From NCBI GenBank assembly GCA_014607495.2, contig CP053161.1:2480001-2544000 (forward strand): 64,000 nucleotides of DNA. The letters are read 5' to 3'. Below, piece by piece: positions 45,540 to 58,095 of this stretch; within the stretch, counting starts at the first letter, position 1, and each line of letters begins with the position of its first letter. The position numbers and the translations under genes are program-made. The DNA comes from Carposina sasakii. Its lineage: Eukaryota; Arthropoda; Insecta; Lepidoptera; Carposinidae. The notes beneath the pieces were generated by a model that saw nothing but the letters and a program-made list of their open reading frames with translations, ran no database searches and was not told the DNA's origin.

Positions 45540-45914
45540 TCACACGTAATTGTCGAACACGTAGCCGTGTAAGTGAGGCTATGCGAGCAGTTTTGCGAGT
45601 TAAACGCTCCAAGGTTCCCCTATATGTCGGGGGTACGCCCGTTTAAGTCGGGTAATAGTCGACGTACACCGGTCGCCGAATGTGGAGCACGCCGCGCCGC
45701 GGCGATGCCTCCGACAAAAAATCAGTGTAAGTTCCATTCGAAGGCGCTACGGTCGTGCGGCACCGAGTCCCGCCCATAAATCCCGCACCAGTTTCACGCG
45801 CGATCTTTTCGCACGAAACTTCGCCGGAACTTTTTGCGCTGAAACTTATTTGGGCAAACTTTTTGACGCTCGCATAAACAGTGCGAGTGTGATAAGTGAA
45901 GTGTCGTACTGTGT
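45540..45914 (+). promoter_or_regulatory. CpG-rich island, candidate promoter and untranslated first exon
   Basis: About 370 bp far richer in CpG than its surroundings (for example GTCGACGTACACCGGTCGCC, ACGCCGCGCCGCGGCGATGC). It ends AAGTGAAGTGTCGTACTGTGT|GTAAGT, where GTAAGT is a strong splice donor (45915). A second GTAAGT lies at 45727. Short ATG-initiated frames exist (45704) but none has recognisable content. The layout resembles an insect 5' untranslated exon on the + strand, which could feed the transporter exon downstream at 62920. This is inference. Confidence 0.4.
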
Positions 45915-46953
45915 GTAAGTTGGCAACATATGGCCGTGGCCCGAGGTCCGGCAGGCTGGTCGTGCTGCGATAGAATCACGACACACCACGTGTGTGATTG
46001 GTTACGTCTGGAGGCACCATTCACTTTGCACCATTTTGTAACACACATATAGCTTACATTTTTGAAGGCAAAGTATGTATTAGTCACTGCCCTTAAACGG
46101 GAGGATGGTCTACAAAGTCGATTTAAAATGCGGCTTGACATGTTGAAAACATCACTAAAATTTCAATAAACACCAACAAAATATCTATTTAACTATGTAG
46201 GTAACATTGTATATTTTAACATGTAAAAGTTTTAAAATAGTTAGAATAGTTGCATAAAAGGATAAATTATTTTAATAACATGCTATTTCTTACGTGCATG
46301 TGAGTCAGTTAAGGTAAATTAACACTGCATTCAGCAAGGACTTGTTCGCCGACCATTTCGAGAGGAATGTCCTCAGCCACATTAACATTTTCTATATTAA
46401 ACTGCAATTAAACCGTAAAATCTCATACCAAGTAAAATAACCAAAAGCAACTTGACAAAAACTTATAAGCTCATACGAACTTTTTGAAGGATAAAATTTA
46501 GTAAAATTTTTGTTTACAATTTTTAAATGTAAAGTGTTGATTATTGGCGTGATAAATCGTGGTATTAATGAAAGCGACATCTAAAAATTCTAGTAATAAT
46601 CCTACAGTTGTATGTACTTATTTGTTTTTTTTAAGTTAAATAATCGATCCGTATATTCATTACTTTGCGTCTATTTTTATATATTTTTCTCTATCGCTTA
46701 GATAACCTAGCCCTTTAAACGTAGGTAAGTATTTGCATAAGGGGTAGGTTAGGTATGCACCTGTAAAAAATCCAAATGCGATAATTCTATTAATAGGTAG
46801 ATATTCCAAGAAGCGACAAATTTAAGAAGCCCAACAATAGGCTTCTCCTTGTGCTTTGTAAAATTCCTGGCAGTCAGAGGTTGAAAGTACATAAGTATTT
46901 CTTAAAGTATAAAAAATAATTATAATAGTATAATATAATATAATAATATATAA
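45915..46953. other. AT-rich DNA, nothing recognised
   Basis: No gene is supported. Confidence 0.4.
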
Positions 46954-47207
46954 GACGGCCGATTGGTGTAGTTGGTAGTGGCCCTGCCTGCGACGCCATA
47001 GGTCCTGGGTTCGAATCCCGGTAGGTGCAAACATTGATGTGATGAATATCGATGTTTGTTTCCGAGTCATGGATGTTTATATACTTATCTATGTATTTAT
47101 ATACCGTTGCTTAGTACCCACGACACAAGACCTTAGGGATCTTAGTGTGGGACTAGGTCAATGTGTTGTGAAATGTGTGAACATTTAAAAAAAAAAACAT
47201 TTAAAAA
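46954..47207 (+). repeat. tRNA-derived SINE of a second family
   Basis: The head GGCCGATTGGTGTAGTTGGT (box A) and GGGTTCGAATCCCGGTAGG (box B) are separated by a tRNA-like spacing. The body contains GATGAATATCGATGTTTGTT and ACCTTAGGGATCTTAGTGTG, and an A-rich tail (47194-47207) closes it. It shares no body sequence with the 5891 family. Confidence 0.85.
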
Positions 47208-49993
47208 AATAGACATTTCATAGATATACCTACCCTGTAACGCAGATTTCTTACACAAATATTTTCCCGACTGTAATTCGAACCCAGCGGAAATCTTAAT
47301 GGTAATTCTTAAATTACGGATAGTTTGAAAAGCTCTTCTATACTCAAGCTTCCAAATCCATTTACGTATGAATTTTCAGAACTGTAACCTAATAAACCAG
47401 AACATGATGAGATCCTCAAAAGGAATCCTAAATATAGAACCAGCTGTTTTATAAGAGTTGTAAAAATCGGTGAATATTTTTCAAAAACACATTAAGGGCG
47501 CGTTTGTCCGAAATAACGTTTTTAGACTAAGTTTTTAAAACCTAATACAGAATCATATTCGATCTAGTGATTTTTTTTTTAGTTCAACACAAGCTATTTC
47601 AAGCATTTTGAGTGCTATAAGACTTGGGGTGAAGCCATTTTGCTGAAAATTTAATGTTTCCAGAACTAATCAGTTTCCCAGGGATATGATTGGATAGATT
47701 TATAATAATAAATAAATATTTAAATAAAACTTATTTATTTCGGATAGCGTTAGTAATAAAAATAGATCTTATAAAAACGATGTGAGTAACAATTTGAAAT
47801 ACATAATTTAATTTATAGATAAGGACAATATATATATAATAATAATAACACTCCAAAATTTTATGTAAACTAAAAACCCATAATTCAATCCTAAAAACGC
47901 GAAAATGGTTCGCCCGCACCAAGTAAATTATTCGGGAGAAGGCGACCTTAAGCTAATATTTTGCCACAATTTTTTCACGACACGTTTGCCAAGCCTGCAG
48001 ATTTCCGCTCCCATCGAATAATCGGTTATTCGCACGTATTCAATTATTATTATTGCATTGCATTTAGTAGTAAAAAAAGTGAAAACCAGTTTGTCTTAAT
48101 TTCGTGGTGAGGTCGACTTACTCGTTTAACGATTAGCCTCGATAATTTGCGAAAATAATAACAACTAGAATATACCGAGTCTGAGTATTCACGTGATCAG
48201 AAGGCTTTTTGCGTCCAAAACTTACCACGAAATAGACTAACACCCATAATTATCATGGATCGTAGACTCACCCTCCAATCACACTCCTACTGAAATACCT
48301 AATACCTACTGAAAGTGCTTCTATTTCTTACTGTTTAGTAAAAAAACGAGAGATCCCAATTTGTAGATTAATGAAAGGTGTTTAAAGAGACCTAGATTAA
48401 TATAGTAGAGAGAGGCTAGGGATGAAATGCCATAAGGCCGAGCTCTGGCCCCACAGGATCAATGTCATGCTTCAATACCACAAATGACAGGTTTGTTGAA
48501 AGACAGCTGTATACCGAGATGACAAATGAATCTATTTAAAGCAGCCCTAATTTTCTGCAGCACAAGTGTTACATTCCCTCAACAAAGACTTCCAAAGCAA
48601 TTAGTCACTTTTAAAACAGGCGCCGTGCATTTCCTTTCCACAAAAATATCTGCTTGAAGTCTGGCAATGACGTATCTAACAAGAAACGTTATTTTCCACC
48701 CATGCGTAATTAATAAAATTCCAATATTTTTGGATAAAATTCATCTTTTTATTGATTGCCTGCTCTCATTGATTATCTTATGAATCCATGTGAACCATCG
48801 AATCTTCAGTCAGATCTATACAAAAAATTAGGTCATTTCACTATAGTAGAGTGGTCTAGCTCAACATTACTCGTTCAGCATTTCAGGATTTACCTTGCCA
48901 TCACTCACACTCTGTATATGCAATACTTATCCACATAAAACAATAAAATAAGCAAACAAATAACTCTAGCATAACCAAATTGATATCAGGAAACTTACAA
49001 ACTACAATCGGCATTCAAGAGGCGTTCTGAAAAGGTCGGTCAGTCGACTCGCTGCCTCAAAAGTATTTTGTGAAATCTGGTAAAATCCCCACAAAAGTTG
49101 TCCATATCCGGGGACACATGAATAGGCAATTCTCGATATTTCTGATCACGTCCTATCCTGGGTTGCGGCCAAAGCTTCGCACATAACTTCTATTTGATAG
49201 GCCAGAGACTAGGTTATATGATAGAATGTCAAATGTTCAAATTATTTTGTAGATACATACCTAAGTGCGAGTACATATTTGGCAAAAAAACATAATCAAC
49301 CAAATGGATAAAAATGCCAATGAGGTGCTATTGATTGTGGAATGAAGATGGTAGGTATTATTATTTAAAAACTTTATTCTTTATTACTTTACGTTTGAAA
49401 TTGTCTAAAAGCTATCAAGATACTCAAAAAAGGTTGCAGATAAAGTTAATAAGCGGTGTAGGTAGGTAATACTTGCAAGTTACAGAAGTTTTAACAGAAT
49501 CTTTCATTTTCAATGAAAATAATACAATATTAATGGCAGTCTAACCGTTAAATCATTTTGAATGTCACGGTATAAATAGTATTTGTATACCAATCATGAG
49601 AACGTGCAATAAAAATATTCTGGACAAGGCATTGAAAAATATATATTTATTCAATTAAAAATTCTGCCTTTTCTATATTTTCTCTACTCTAAATAAGACT
49701 ACGCGAAAGTTGTGCCGCGCAAAGAATGCGTGAAGTAAATACGGGTAGAGTCGTGTTGGAGTTGAGTACGTACTTTTATCAGCATTCAGATGTAAAAGTA
49801 CGCAGATAAATAAATACTTGGGAAGTATCTACATCAAGAGTAATAAAAATGTTTTTTATGATAATAAACTAACCAACTGTAGGTAACCTACGATTCATGA
49901 TAACTCCATCAATATAGACGGATTTCATATTATTATTATACAGATATCTGAAAATAATGTAGTAAAATTATAAGTACTTACAATTTCTCATTG
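47208..49993. other. AT-rich DNA, nothing recognised
   Basis: About 2.8 kb without a supported gene, RNA or repeat family. Frames such as 47731-47922 and 48756-48938 lack features. Confidence 0.4.
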
Positions 49994-50251
49994 TCATCAC
50001 GATCATTTTTCTCCATGGAAGCAACCTGGGAAGTGTCTGGTTTCCAAAATATAAGGGTCCAAAGTTGAGTAAATAGACTGCGTTTTTCTGCATAAATGCA
50101 CATAAATTTTGCCCTATCAAGTAATTATATTTTTTTCGTAATAACAATAACTTACATCGTTTCCCAGCATTTTTTTTTGGCATAAACTTACTTTATTGAT
50201 GTATAGAGTACGTACCCTTCGTTAAGGGTGGCAATGAAAAAACACCCTGTG
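49994..50251 (+). repeat. CAGGRTG-ended element (family B), 5'-truncated copy
   Basis: It starts inside the family at TCATCACGATCATTTTTCTC, lacks a central part after ATAAATGCACATA (about 100 bp that other copies have) and ends AAGGGTGGCAATGAAAAAAC and ACCCTGTG. Confidence 0.65.
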
Positions 50252-51991
50252 TATTTACCTACATGATTATAAATATAATTTCAGATACATATTTCTAACA
50301 ATTATCATTAAATAATAAGTAAAAACTAGTAGCATCATTTAATTTTTTTATAGTTCCGTGCAACATCTGATAATGAAAGACAATAGGCTTGAAGAAGTGA
50401 CTTCTGCTTTGCATAATTTATACGCAGATATGATAATATTTGCATATAATGATTGCACAAAACGATGGATGATAAATCATATTAATTGAATAGGATAATA
50501 CCTTATACACGTATACATACGTCTTATATACGTCTTTATTGATAATTTGAATACTTTTAAAAACGATGTAAGGAAAATATTATGTCCAAATGTATGTAGT
50601 ACTAACACACTAACACGCTAGGTACCATCGTTACCTTATACTATTTTTGTTTTTTTTTTTTTTTTAAACTAACACTGCTAACGATTTAAAAATGTTATGT
50701 GTCAAATACACTTCAAACACTCTGATCATAACGTGTACATAATCTAAGGAACCCAATCTGGTCCAGAACTTTGAATTGTACTTAATATTGTACCTCAATA
50801 AGATTGAGTTTTGTTTTATGTACCATATTTTCCTAAATAAATACAGGGTGTTAGGCAAAATTATGCCTAGCTCAATAACTGTTCTGTGATACAGCAATTT
50901 TGCAAAATTACATTTACGAATGTGTGTTGAACGCTTTGTATAAGTATTAAAACTTATACTTAAATAAGTAATTTCTAAGTTATGCCATCATTTGACGGTA
51001 GTATTCTTCCGTAAGTACTCTAACTTATTTTATAGTCGTTTACTTGAATATATATCAATCAATACATTACCTACCCACAATATTCCCAAATCCCTACCAC
51101 AATCACAGATATGATAATACTATAGCTACAATACAACTATAACGTATTGAATAAAAACGGATCTAGAGGTGTTCGATATTGTACCAATCAATGTGTAATA
51201 AATTATAAAGTATGAAAAAACTATTCTCTATATCTATTGTGTTTTTTCTCTTTGATATAAAACGGATTGTGATTTTTTATACCACAGTCTCTAATCAAAA
51301 TATACATGATATTTTTCTTATTAGAGGTCATATACCAGTTTCAAAAGATACCTATCATTTATCATCCACTAGAAGATTAAAAACCGAATTTGAAAACAGT
51401 AAAGATATACAATAATACCAACCGTATCCCAGATAAAAAGGCCATAATAATAATAAATAATTTGTTCATACTTAGGTAATAGATAAAGTATTTTATTTCT
51501 TAATCCCAAGCCTAATAATTAACGAGCATCTAATAAAGTTAGTAATAACAACATTGATTTCATTGATGTATTCGAATGTAACTATTTTCAAGAGGAAGTT
51601 ATGTAATATGAAACCCCTTAATAGGCCTAGTTTCTAAGTTATATCTGCAATTTCAATCGAAGTTATTTCTCTACAAGAACTTTGAGAGTTTTGAACTCCC
51701 ATATGGTATTTATGGCTTTTTGAAATAATTATTCAAATAATGGACAGCTAGTGATTCTTCAGCTTTTCCCTAAATGTGCCAACAGTGCGACAATCTCTAA
51801 CCGTATGGAGATGGCAGAGCTTAACCGCCTGAACCGAGAAAGAATACCCAAAAGCCCCAGAATTAAATCGCGGAGTTTTTAGCAGTCTTATTTAAAACTT
51901 AGTATGATGATAGTACAAGAAAAACAATATATCACATTTTCAGAAAGTAGACGACAAATATCGCTTTGCATTAAAAATGTCATTGATTAAA
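50252..51991. other. AT-rich DNA, nothing recognised
   Basis: A lone CAGGGTGTTAGGCAAAATTA at 50845 may be one end of a transposon, but no partner end was found. The frame at 51212-51415 has no features. Confidence 0.4.
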
Positions 51992-52255
51992 TACAGGGTG
52001 TAACAAAAAGGGTATGTTAAGCGAAAAGCTATATGAACAGCCCACTGTAGAGAACCTATCCACAAAATTTGAGACCCGAAATCACATGTTTATTTTTCTG
52101 GATAGTATGGAGAATTTTTAAATATCTCAGGAATTTTCATACAACATTGAAAAATAAAAATGTGATTTCGAGTCTTAAATTTTGTAGATAGGTTCTCTAA
52201 AGTGGGCTATTTACATAGCTTTTCGCTTAACATACCCTTTTTGTTACATCCTGTA
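51992..52255. mobile_element. Palindromic TA-flanked MITE, intact copy
   Basis: TACAGGGTGTAACAAAAAGG then GTATGTTAAGCGAAAAGCTA is repeated in complement at the right (TAGCTTTTCGCTTAACATAC, then CCTTTTTGTTACATCCTGTA). Sub-terminal parts are also complementary (AGAACCTATC against GATAGGTTCT), so most of the 264 bp folds back. The outermost TA on each side is the likely target duplication, as for Tc1/mariner elements. No coding capacity. Confidence 0.82.
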
Positions 52256-54459
52256 TATTTCGTTTTCAATAAGTAAAATGTTTTTGAACAAGTTTTAAGG
52301 TAACCATGGTTTGTTGTTAGGACACTTTAGTTGCGTTAAAAAAATTGAAAAGCCATATAGCAAACCGAAATATACATTATACCTACATATAAATTATATT
52401 GCCTTTGAAGTACTTAACCCCTTAGAACATTGGGGCTAGGTAGATGATGATAATTACTAAATAGTTTATACACATCTTACATTCAAATCCGTTGATTTTT
52501 TTGGCACTGTAGCGTAAGTTTATCCCGTCAGATTTTTACTGTATCATTGGGATCGTAAAAGCACGTATTTTAAACATTTTTATATTGATCGAGCACGATA
52601 CGTTTTTTATAGCCATCGCAAAAGGTTAAGGGACAATTCTTCAGGGGCTTTATTTTCAGTCTCCTGCAAAACAATAACAAACCTTTATTAGATGCGTTAT
52701 TTTGTGGTTTTATGATTTTGTTTGCTTACCAAATGCAAAAATAAATAATTTAACGCTCTCGTTGACTTTTTGGCTTATGATATGATGGGGTAATATTTTA
52801 AGTACTTGGGTTAGTTTTATTGGTAGTTGAATCCCAACATAACACACAGTTATATAATTATTGATACTGTTCGTATTTATACTAAAATTATTTACGTGTT
52901 TATACTACATAATATACTGGTGCATCGTCTATTATAAGTATTTGGATTATTTTAATAATTCAATGAAATTCGTAACGAAACTTAAAATAAATTATACATA
53001 ATTGCATTAAATTGTTTTACAAGAAGACATTACTTCCTTCGCAAGATAGAGAGAGTGAGGAGCCGAAAAATATTTTTATTGCTTCGAATAATATGGTCGT
53101 AAACAGCTGTAAAGAACATTTTGGCCCTTACTTTCTTGACCAAGCTGTCTCAGACCATTTATTTTTGTTGCTGGTTAAATTTATTTTATTTCATACGGGG
53201 TATGTTGACAAAAATGTAATATTCGGACCGATTTTTCGATACTTATATCTTTCGAAGTTAATATTATATGCCATATGTATCACGGGAAATTTTTGAATTG
53301 GCTATATAATAATATGGTGTGAGAAGTGAAAGGTGCTATTGAAATCAACCCAATAATCTGATAACGACAGTTATTGTACCAACTGATAAATGCCGCTACA
53401 ATCGATACACTTTATTGAAAAGGCTAATGGATTTCGTAGTCAACTTCTAACAACTAGAAAATCGTTCTTGTGACAGTTTGGACGAATAATATTATCGAAT
53501 CAGTAAAATATGCCCACAAGCACAGTGCAGATTATAAATGATCAAGTTCTCAGATAAAATCTTGGAGCCAATCTTGTTTTGCAATGTCTGACATGTACTT
53601 TTGAAGTGTCATGATTTAAAAAATAAAAATAATTGTTTACACAACAGTGCCTACCATATTTTGTGAATATAATTCACGGATATACTGCATTAAACTGGAT
53701 ACAGAGGTCTCAAGAGAATAATTTATTACTCAGCATGTCGGCGTTATACTTTATATGTTTATAAATGCTTATTTACAACGGTAATGATCGCAAATTACAA
53801 CAGTTATTGTCGGAATTACCTACAGATGATGTAAAATACTGTAAGTATTGACAATTCTGAATCAAAAGGTAGTTAAATTGAGCTGCACTTAATAAAGTTT
53901 AAGTTAAAGTAATCAAACTATTTTCTTTAGGTTTAGCCAGTTTAGACATTATAAATTTATTTCCTTAAGTACAGATTCCATACATTTAGCTGTCAAATAT
54001 TTAAGTTATTAAGTTCTTATTCTTTATTGTACACAAAGACATTACAATAAATACAATTAATTAATAAGTTAATTAAATAACTACTACATAACTCTAATTC
54101 TTAAACATTAATCAGATTACACCATAAAAAAGTATAACAACAAAAACAAACAAATTGCAATGATAAATGGTCAGTCAGTAAGTATATTATATTCGTAACG
54201 TGTATCGTTCGTTACAAGAGTAATGTAACTACGTCAAAGTTAGGACATTTAAGACCGTCTCGGCTTGATTGATAGGGGCTTCCGAATTTCGCCAGTAAAT
54301 GCTGTCTTATAAGCTCGAATATTTACTAGTAATTGCATATCTGAATAATGCAAATCCATTTTTAAATTTATTACGAAGATTCGAATCTTTGATTTGTTTG
54401 TTATTGTACGTGTGCAGGCTGAATTTTCATTTGATGGACTCATGGGTAATGCATTGACT
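52256..54459. other. AT-rich DNA, nothing recognised
   Basis: The frame at 53012-53296 (94 codons) has no motif and AT-biased codon content. No gene is supported. Confidence 0.4.
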
Positions 54460-54575
54460 TTTAGAGTTCCTTGAAAAAAAAAACGGAACCCTTATAAGAT
54501 CACCCGCGCTTCTGTCTGTCCGTCCGTCTGTCACAGCCGCAATTTTCTCGGAATCTACTGGAGCAATTCAGGTGA
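54460..54575 (+). repeat. Fragment with CTGTCTGTCCGTCCGTCTGT block
   Basis: AAAACGGAACCCTTATAAGA followed by CTGTCTGTCCGTCCGTCTGT is a pattern met in many dispersed insect repeats. Only this fragment is present, and its class cannot be set. Confidence 0.4.
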
Positions 54576-55156
54576 AATTTAGTACTACTACGTTAGTGTC
54601 ATTACAAAAATTTATGTTATAAAATTATTAATATTATGTTTAATACACCGTTAGTGCACATATTTCTTTGATACTGATGTGTAAAGTAATAGAATTTTAA
54701 AACTAACACGAGTTCAAATTGCACTTGGTCGAAGTTTTCTATTTCATGCGAACAGAATCAGTGGGATGGATTCTTGATAAATAACTGCATCGTAATTTGC
54801 ATCAAGTATTTTCACCTGTGAATAAGTACAATTCATTTTGCAGTTAAAAGCTCTATTCATTGAGAATTGAAAAGGACTTCAGATAAATTTCCCGGTATTT
54901 TCTATGAAAATTAGGTACAGTACGCTAAATTTTGATTTAAATACTGATTAATTTAGATAAATTTCTAAGATACTTCTTCATAATATAATCCGCTGAGTTA
55001 TATGGTTGATCGTTTTATCACTAAACATTGTGCTAAGGGATTCAGCTTTGTTTACCGAGATTTAGCTAGTGTGTGTAGCTATCGGGAAGAAAAAAATAAC
55101 GTATAAAAAATTAAAAAGTTAAAAAGAGATGGTGTAATTCGTCATCCGAGTTAATT
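54576..55156. other. AT-rich DNA, nothing recognised
   Basis: No gene or repeat was recognised. Confidence 0.4.
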
Positions 55157-55240
55157 GACTCGGTAGCTCAGTTGGTTAGAGCAAAGCACGGTATGCGAGA
55201 GGTCTTGAGTTTAAGTCTCACTCGGGGTGAATTTTTTTTT
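55157..55240 (+). repeat. tRNA-like sequence followed by a T run (SINE head or tRNA pseudogene)
   Basis: GGTAGCTCAGTTGGTTAGAG is a good box A and D-arm. TTGAGTTTAAGTCTCAC gives a T-stem of GAG/CTC type around a loop in place of the usual TTCGAAT. The 5' GACTCGG does not pair with the 3' CTCGGGG, so a working acceptor stem is missing. A run of nine or ten T (55232-55240), a Pol III stop, follows at once. It is best read as a decayed tRNA-derived retroposon rather than a functional tRNA gene. Confidence 0.6.
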
Positions 55241-56880
55241 CATTTCATAGTAATATTTAAATACTGATATTTAGATTGTCTTAGGAAAGGCCAAACGTCT
55301 TAATATTTCGTAAATTCCTACAAATTCCCCTTTATCTAAATAAAATAAAGTGCATTCATCCATCTTTTTCGGTAATTTACTAATACCTACAGCAATCACT
55401 ATATTATACCTACATTAATGAAGTCACGACGGGTTCATTTATTGAGGAAAAGTGGAAAATGTGCATACAGGATAGTATTTGTTATTAAACAAATGCCACA
55501 GGCACAGTAAATAAATGACGGGACAGCAGTGTCATCCTGTCGGGCACAATTTGTGAAAGCCACATCAGGGAGCTCGCTCGGAAATGACTTGAAGAGTGTT
55601 CCATAACAACTTTATACTATATATGATGTTGTAAATTATTAAACGGTTTTGGATATTTTTAGCAATGAAAAGTTATTACGCCTAATACTCATTTTATGTC
55701 GTGGCCTAGCCTCATTTCTGACTTTATACAATGTCGAAGATATGTAAAACTGTAGGTACTTGTAAAACTGTCTGACTTTACGACCGAAGTTTTTCAATGC
55801 TAGCTACAGGACCTAAACAAAAACTTGGTGGCATCTGCACGGAACGACTAAGGCTGTGAAAGACCATAAATCTAAATTTACCTACAGCTACAAAAATCAC
55901 GATAAGTGACAAAAAGTTATATCCAGTAGCTAGTCGCGACTAAACCAATATCGTATTTTGTAGCAATACGGTATATTCGCAATTGCACCATTTGCACCTG
56001 TTACCATTTTTATTTTATATTCCCCAATTTTTTCAGATTTTGAATGTTAGCTGGATTTTTATTTGCTTGGCTTGGCATGAAATGTGTGGTCCTAGTGGCA
56101 TTAAATTTGTGGCTCTATCGTTAAATTTTTACGACGTTATCAACTTTATTAGCTGGAAACACTTAATAAAATAAAGCTATTTTTAAAGAAACTAATTTGT
56201 AATAACAGTTTAACTTGAATAGGTATCTATGCTTACTTCATACTTACCTAGTTACGTTTTTAATGTTTTAATTTTGTTCTTACAATACCTATCTTATTTT
56301 CTCCTTAGACAATTTAAACCTTAGATTAATGATAGGTCTTCGCTCCGAGCAAAAATCATTATTCTAAGGTTAAAACCAAAAAAAATCTCCTTTGCAAAAC
56401 TCGTTATTTATAACTTAATTTATTTTGCACATTATACCCTAGAAGCATAGTAGATCAAACCTACCTATCCTTTTAATATTAGGTAATAACATAAAATATA
56501 CAAGTACCTAATGAAGTATCTCTTATAAAACAACAATATAACGATATCCGATGTAACCGTACCACAGAATAAACCGTACCTCTATTAATACTACCATTAA
56601 TTTATATAGTTTGGTAACTAGTTCACAATCAAAAGAGATAAAGAATACAATAATTTGATGAACCTAATATAAATGTCACTTTAACAATAACTAAAGAAGA
56701 CTGAACATAAAGCAAAAACATCAGAATAAAAAATATATATTGCATCTAATTAATTTACCAATGTATACAGAATCATTGTGATATAGTTCCTTTGACATAA
56801 TTAACACTTTTAACACACACATGGGTACATGGTAAATATTTTATTATTAAGTGCAAGCAAAGCAAATAACTATAGGTAAA
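55241..56880. other. AT-rich DNA, nothing recognised
   Basis: No gene is supported and no repeat family was identified. Confidence 0.4.
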
Positions 56881-56946
56881 TAGATGAACTAGAATAGATG
56901 AACTAGAATAGATGAACTAGAATAGATGAACTAGAATAGTTGAACC
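56881..56946 (+). repeat. 14-bp tandem repeat
   Basis: The unit TAGATGAACTAGAA is repeated four times exactly and then partially with one change (TAGTTGAAC). Confidence 0.93.
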
Positions 56947-57729
56947 TACCTTTATTGGAGCAACCGTAAGTACCTACTTACATCAAATGAATGTTTGCCA
57001 AAAACAATTGAATTCATAAATTTTACATAATGATATATTCGCATCAGATTTAAAATAAGCCATTATAATGTAAATTGTCTCAATATATGATGAAGCTTTC
57101 AAAAGCTTTATTTAAAAATATACAGCGGCCGACAATTATTTGCATTTGTTATTCAATTGTGCTTTCATTGTTAAGTACTACAACTTTTTGAGTGCTTGAA
57201 TGAATAGGTAGAATTTTCAGGCTATTGGTTTTTTTAGTCCCTAATGCGGACGCATTTGCTGTCACTATCACAATGGTCAGAAGTGCCCAAATTCTAACAC
57301 ACACACACTAAACACAACAAAGTGTAGGTAAATTGTATAAAATATTATTATTTTTTCCGTAATAATAGACATCTAAGTATCTAATGACCGGAATCTGAAA
57401 CAAAACACGAAAGTAATAACAAATCACATTTATTTTAATCTGTTTGTTCGCATCTCCTTATCTTTTGGCATGAAACTTTCACAATAACGTTACTTCTTGC
57501 CATCCTTTCGACACGGGTATCGCGAAAGATGTATTTCCCTTGGGACATGATTAAACTATCAAAGTCAGGGTGGGTTATAATATAATACAGATTAATTCAG
57601 AACCGTATTACCGCCTCTTTTAACTACAAAAGCTTTATTATAAAAAATACTTAACTTCAATATTAACCTACTTACCTAATTTAGATAGATACGTTAATTA
57701 CATCTATTACATACAAACATCATTATAGA
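56947..57729. other. AT-rich DNA, nothing recognised
   Basis: A short CACA run lies at 57298-57308. No gene is supported. Confidence 0.4.
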
Positions 57730-58095
57730 CACGGCTGTGTTTCCGAAGTGGGGTCATCCAGAACTACAGGAACAATAAAGGAGGTCCCATAGCTACGAAA
57801 GCATAGTGAGGTCAGCCCCCCTAGCATGACCCCCTAGCTACGTAGATATCGTATCGTTTCTATACAAAATTCAACATGGCGGCTATATTTATCGTATTTT
57901 TGACAGGTTTAATCTCGATAAATCGGTTTATCATATCGTGTTTCGCAGGTCGTGCTACTTGGGCAGATGTTAAAGATCAGTGACAAGTAGCTAGCTTATC
58001 GCCTGAAAGAATGCCCAGGTTCCTTAGTCGACTCTTATGTCGTGCACGGAAGGAGATAAAGCTATATTCTAGTGAAGACCCACATCAGCACAGGG
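57730..58095 (+). repeat. Dispersed repeat family E, copy 3, interrupted
   Basis: The left part (CACGGCTGTGTTTCCGAAGT, AACTACAGGAACAATAAAGG) and right part (GTAGCTAGCTTATCGCCTGA, AGAATGCCCAGG, GAAGACCCACATCAGCACAG) are separated by a family A MITE at 57814-57958. Without it the order matches 15341-15535. Confidence 0.62.
57814..57958. mobile_element. TAGCATGACC-ended MITE (family A), copy 3
   Basis: AGCCCCCCTAGCATGACC at the left. The right end reads GGTCGTGCTA, with changes from the other two copies. The interior CAAAATTCAACATGGCGGCT and TCGATAAATCGGTTTATCAT is conserved. Confidence 0.68.

Noticed and set aside
46822..47070. - strand frame containing GIRTQDLWRR
   Set aside because: It is the reverse reading of a tRNA-like box B in a SINE, a well-known false protein.
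55157..55230. Functional tRNA gene
   Set aside because: The two ends cannot pair as an acceptor stem and the T-loop departs from the usual TTCGAAT-type.
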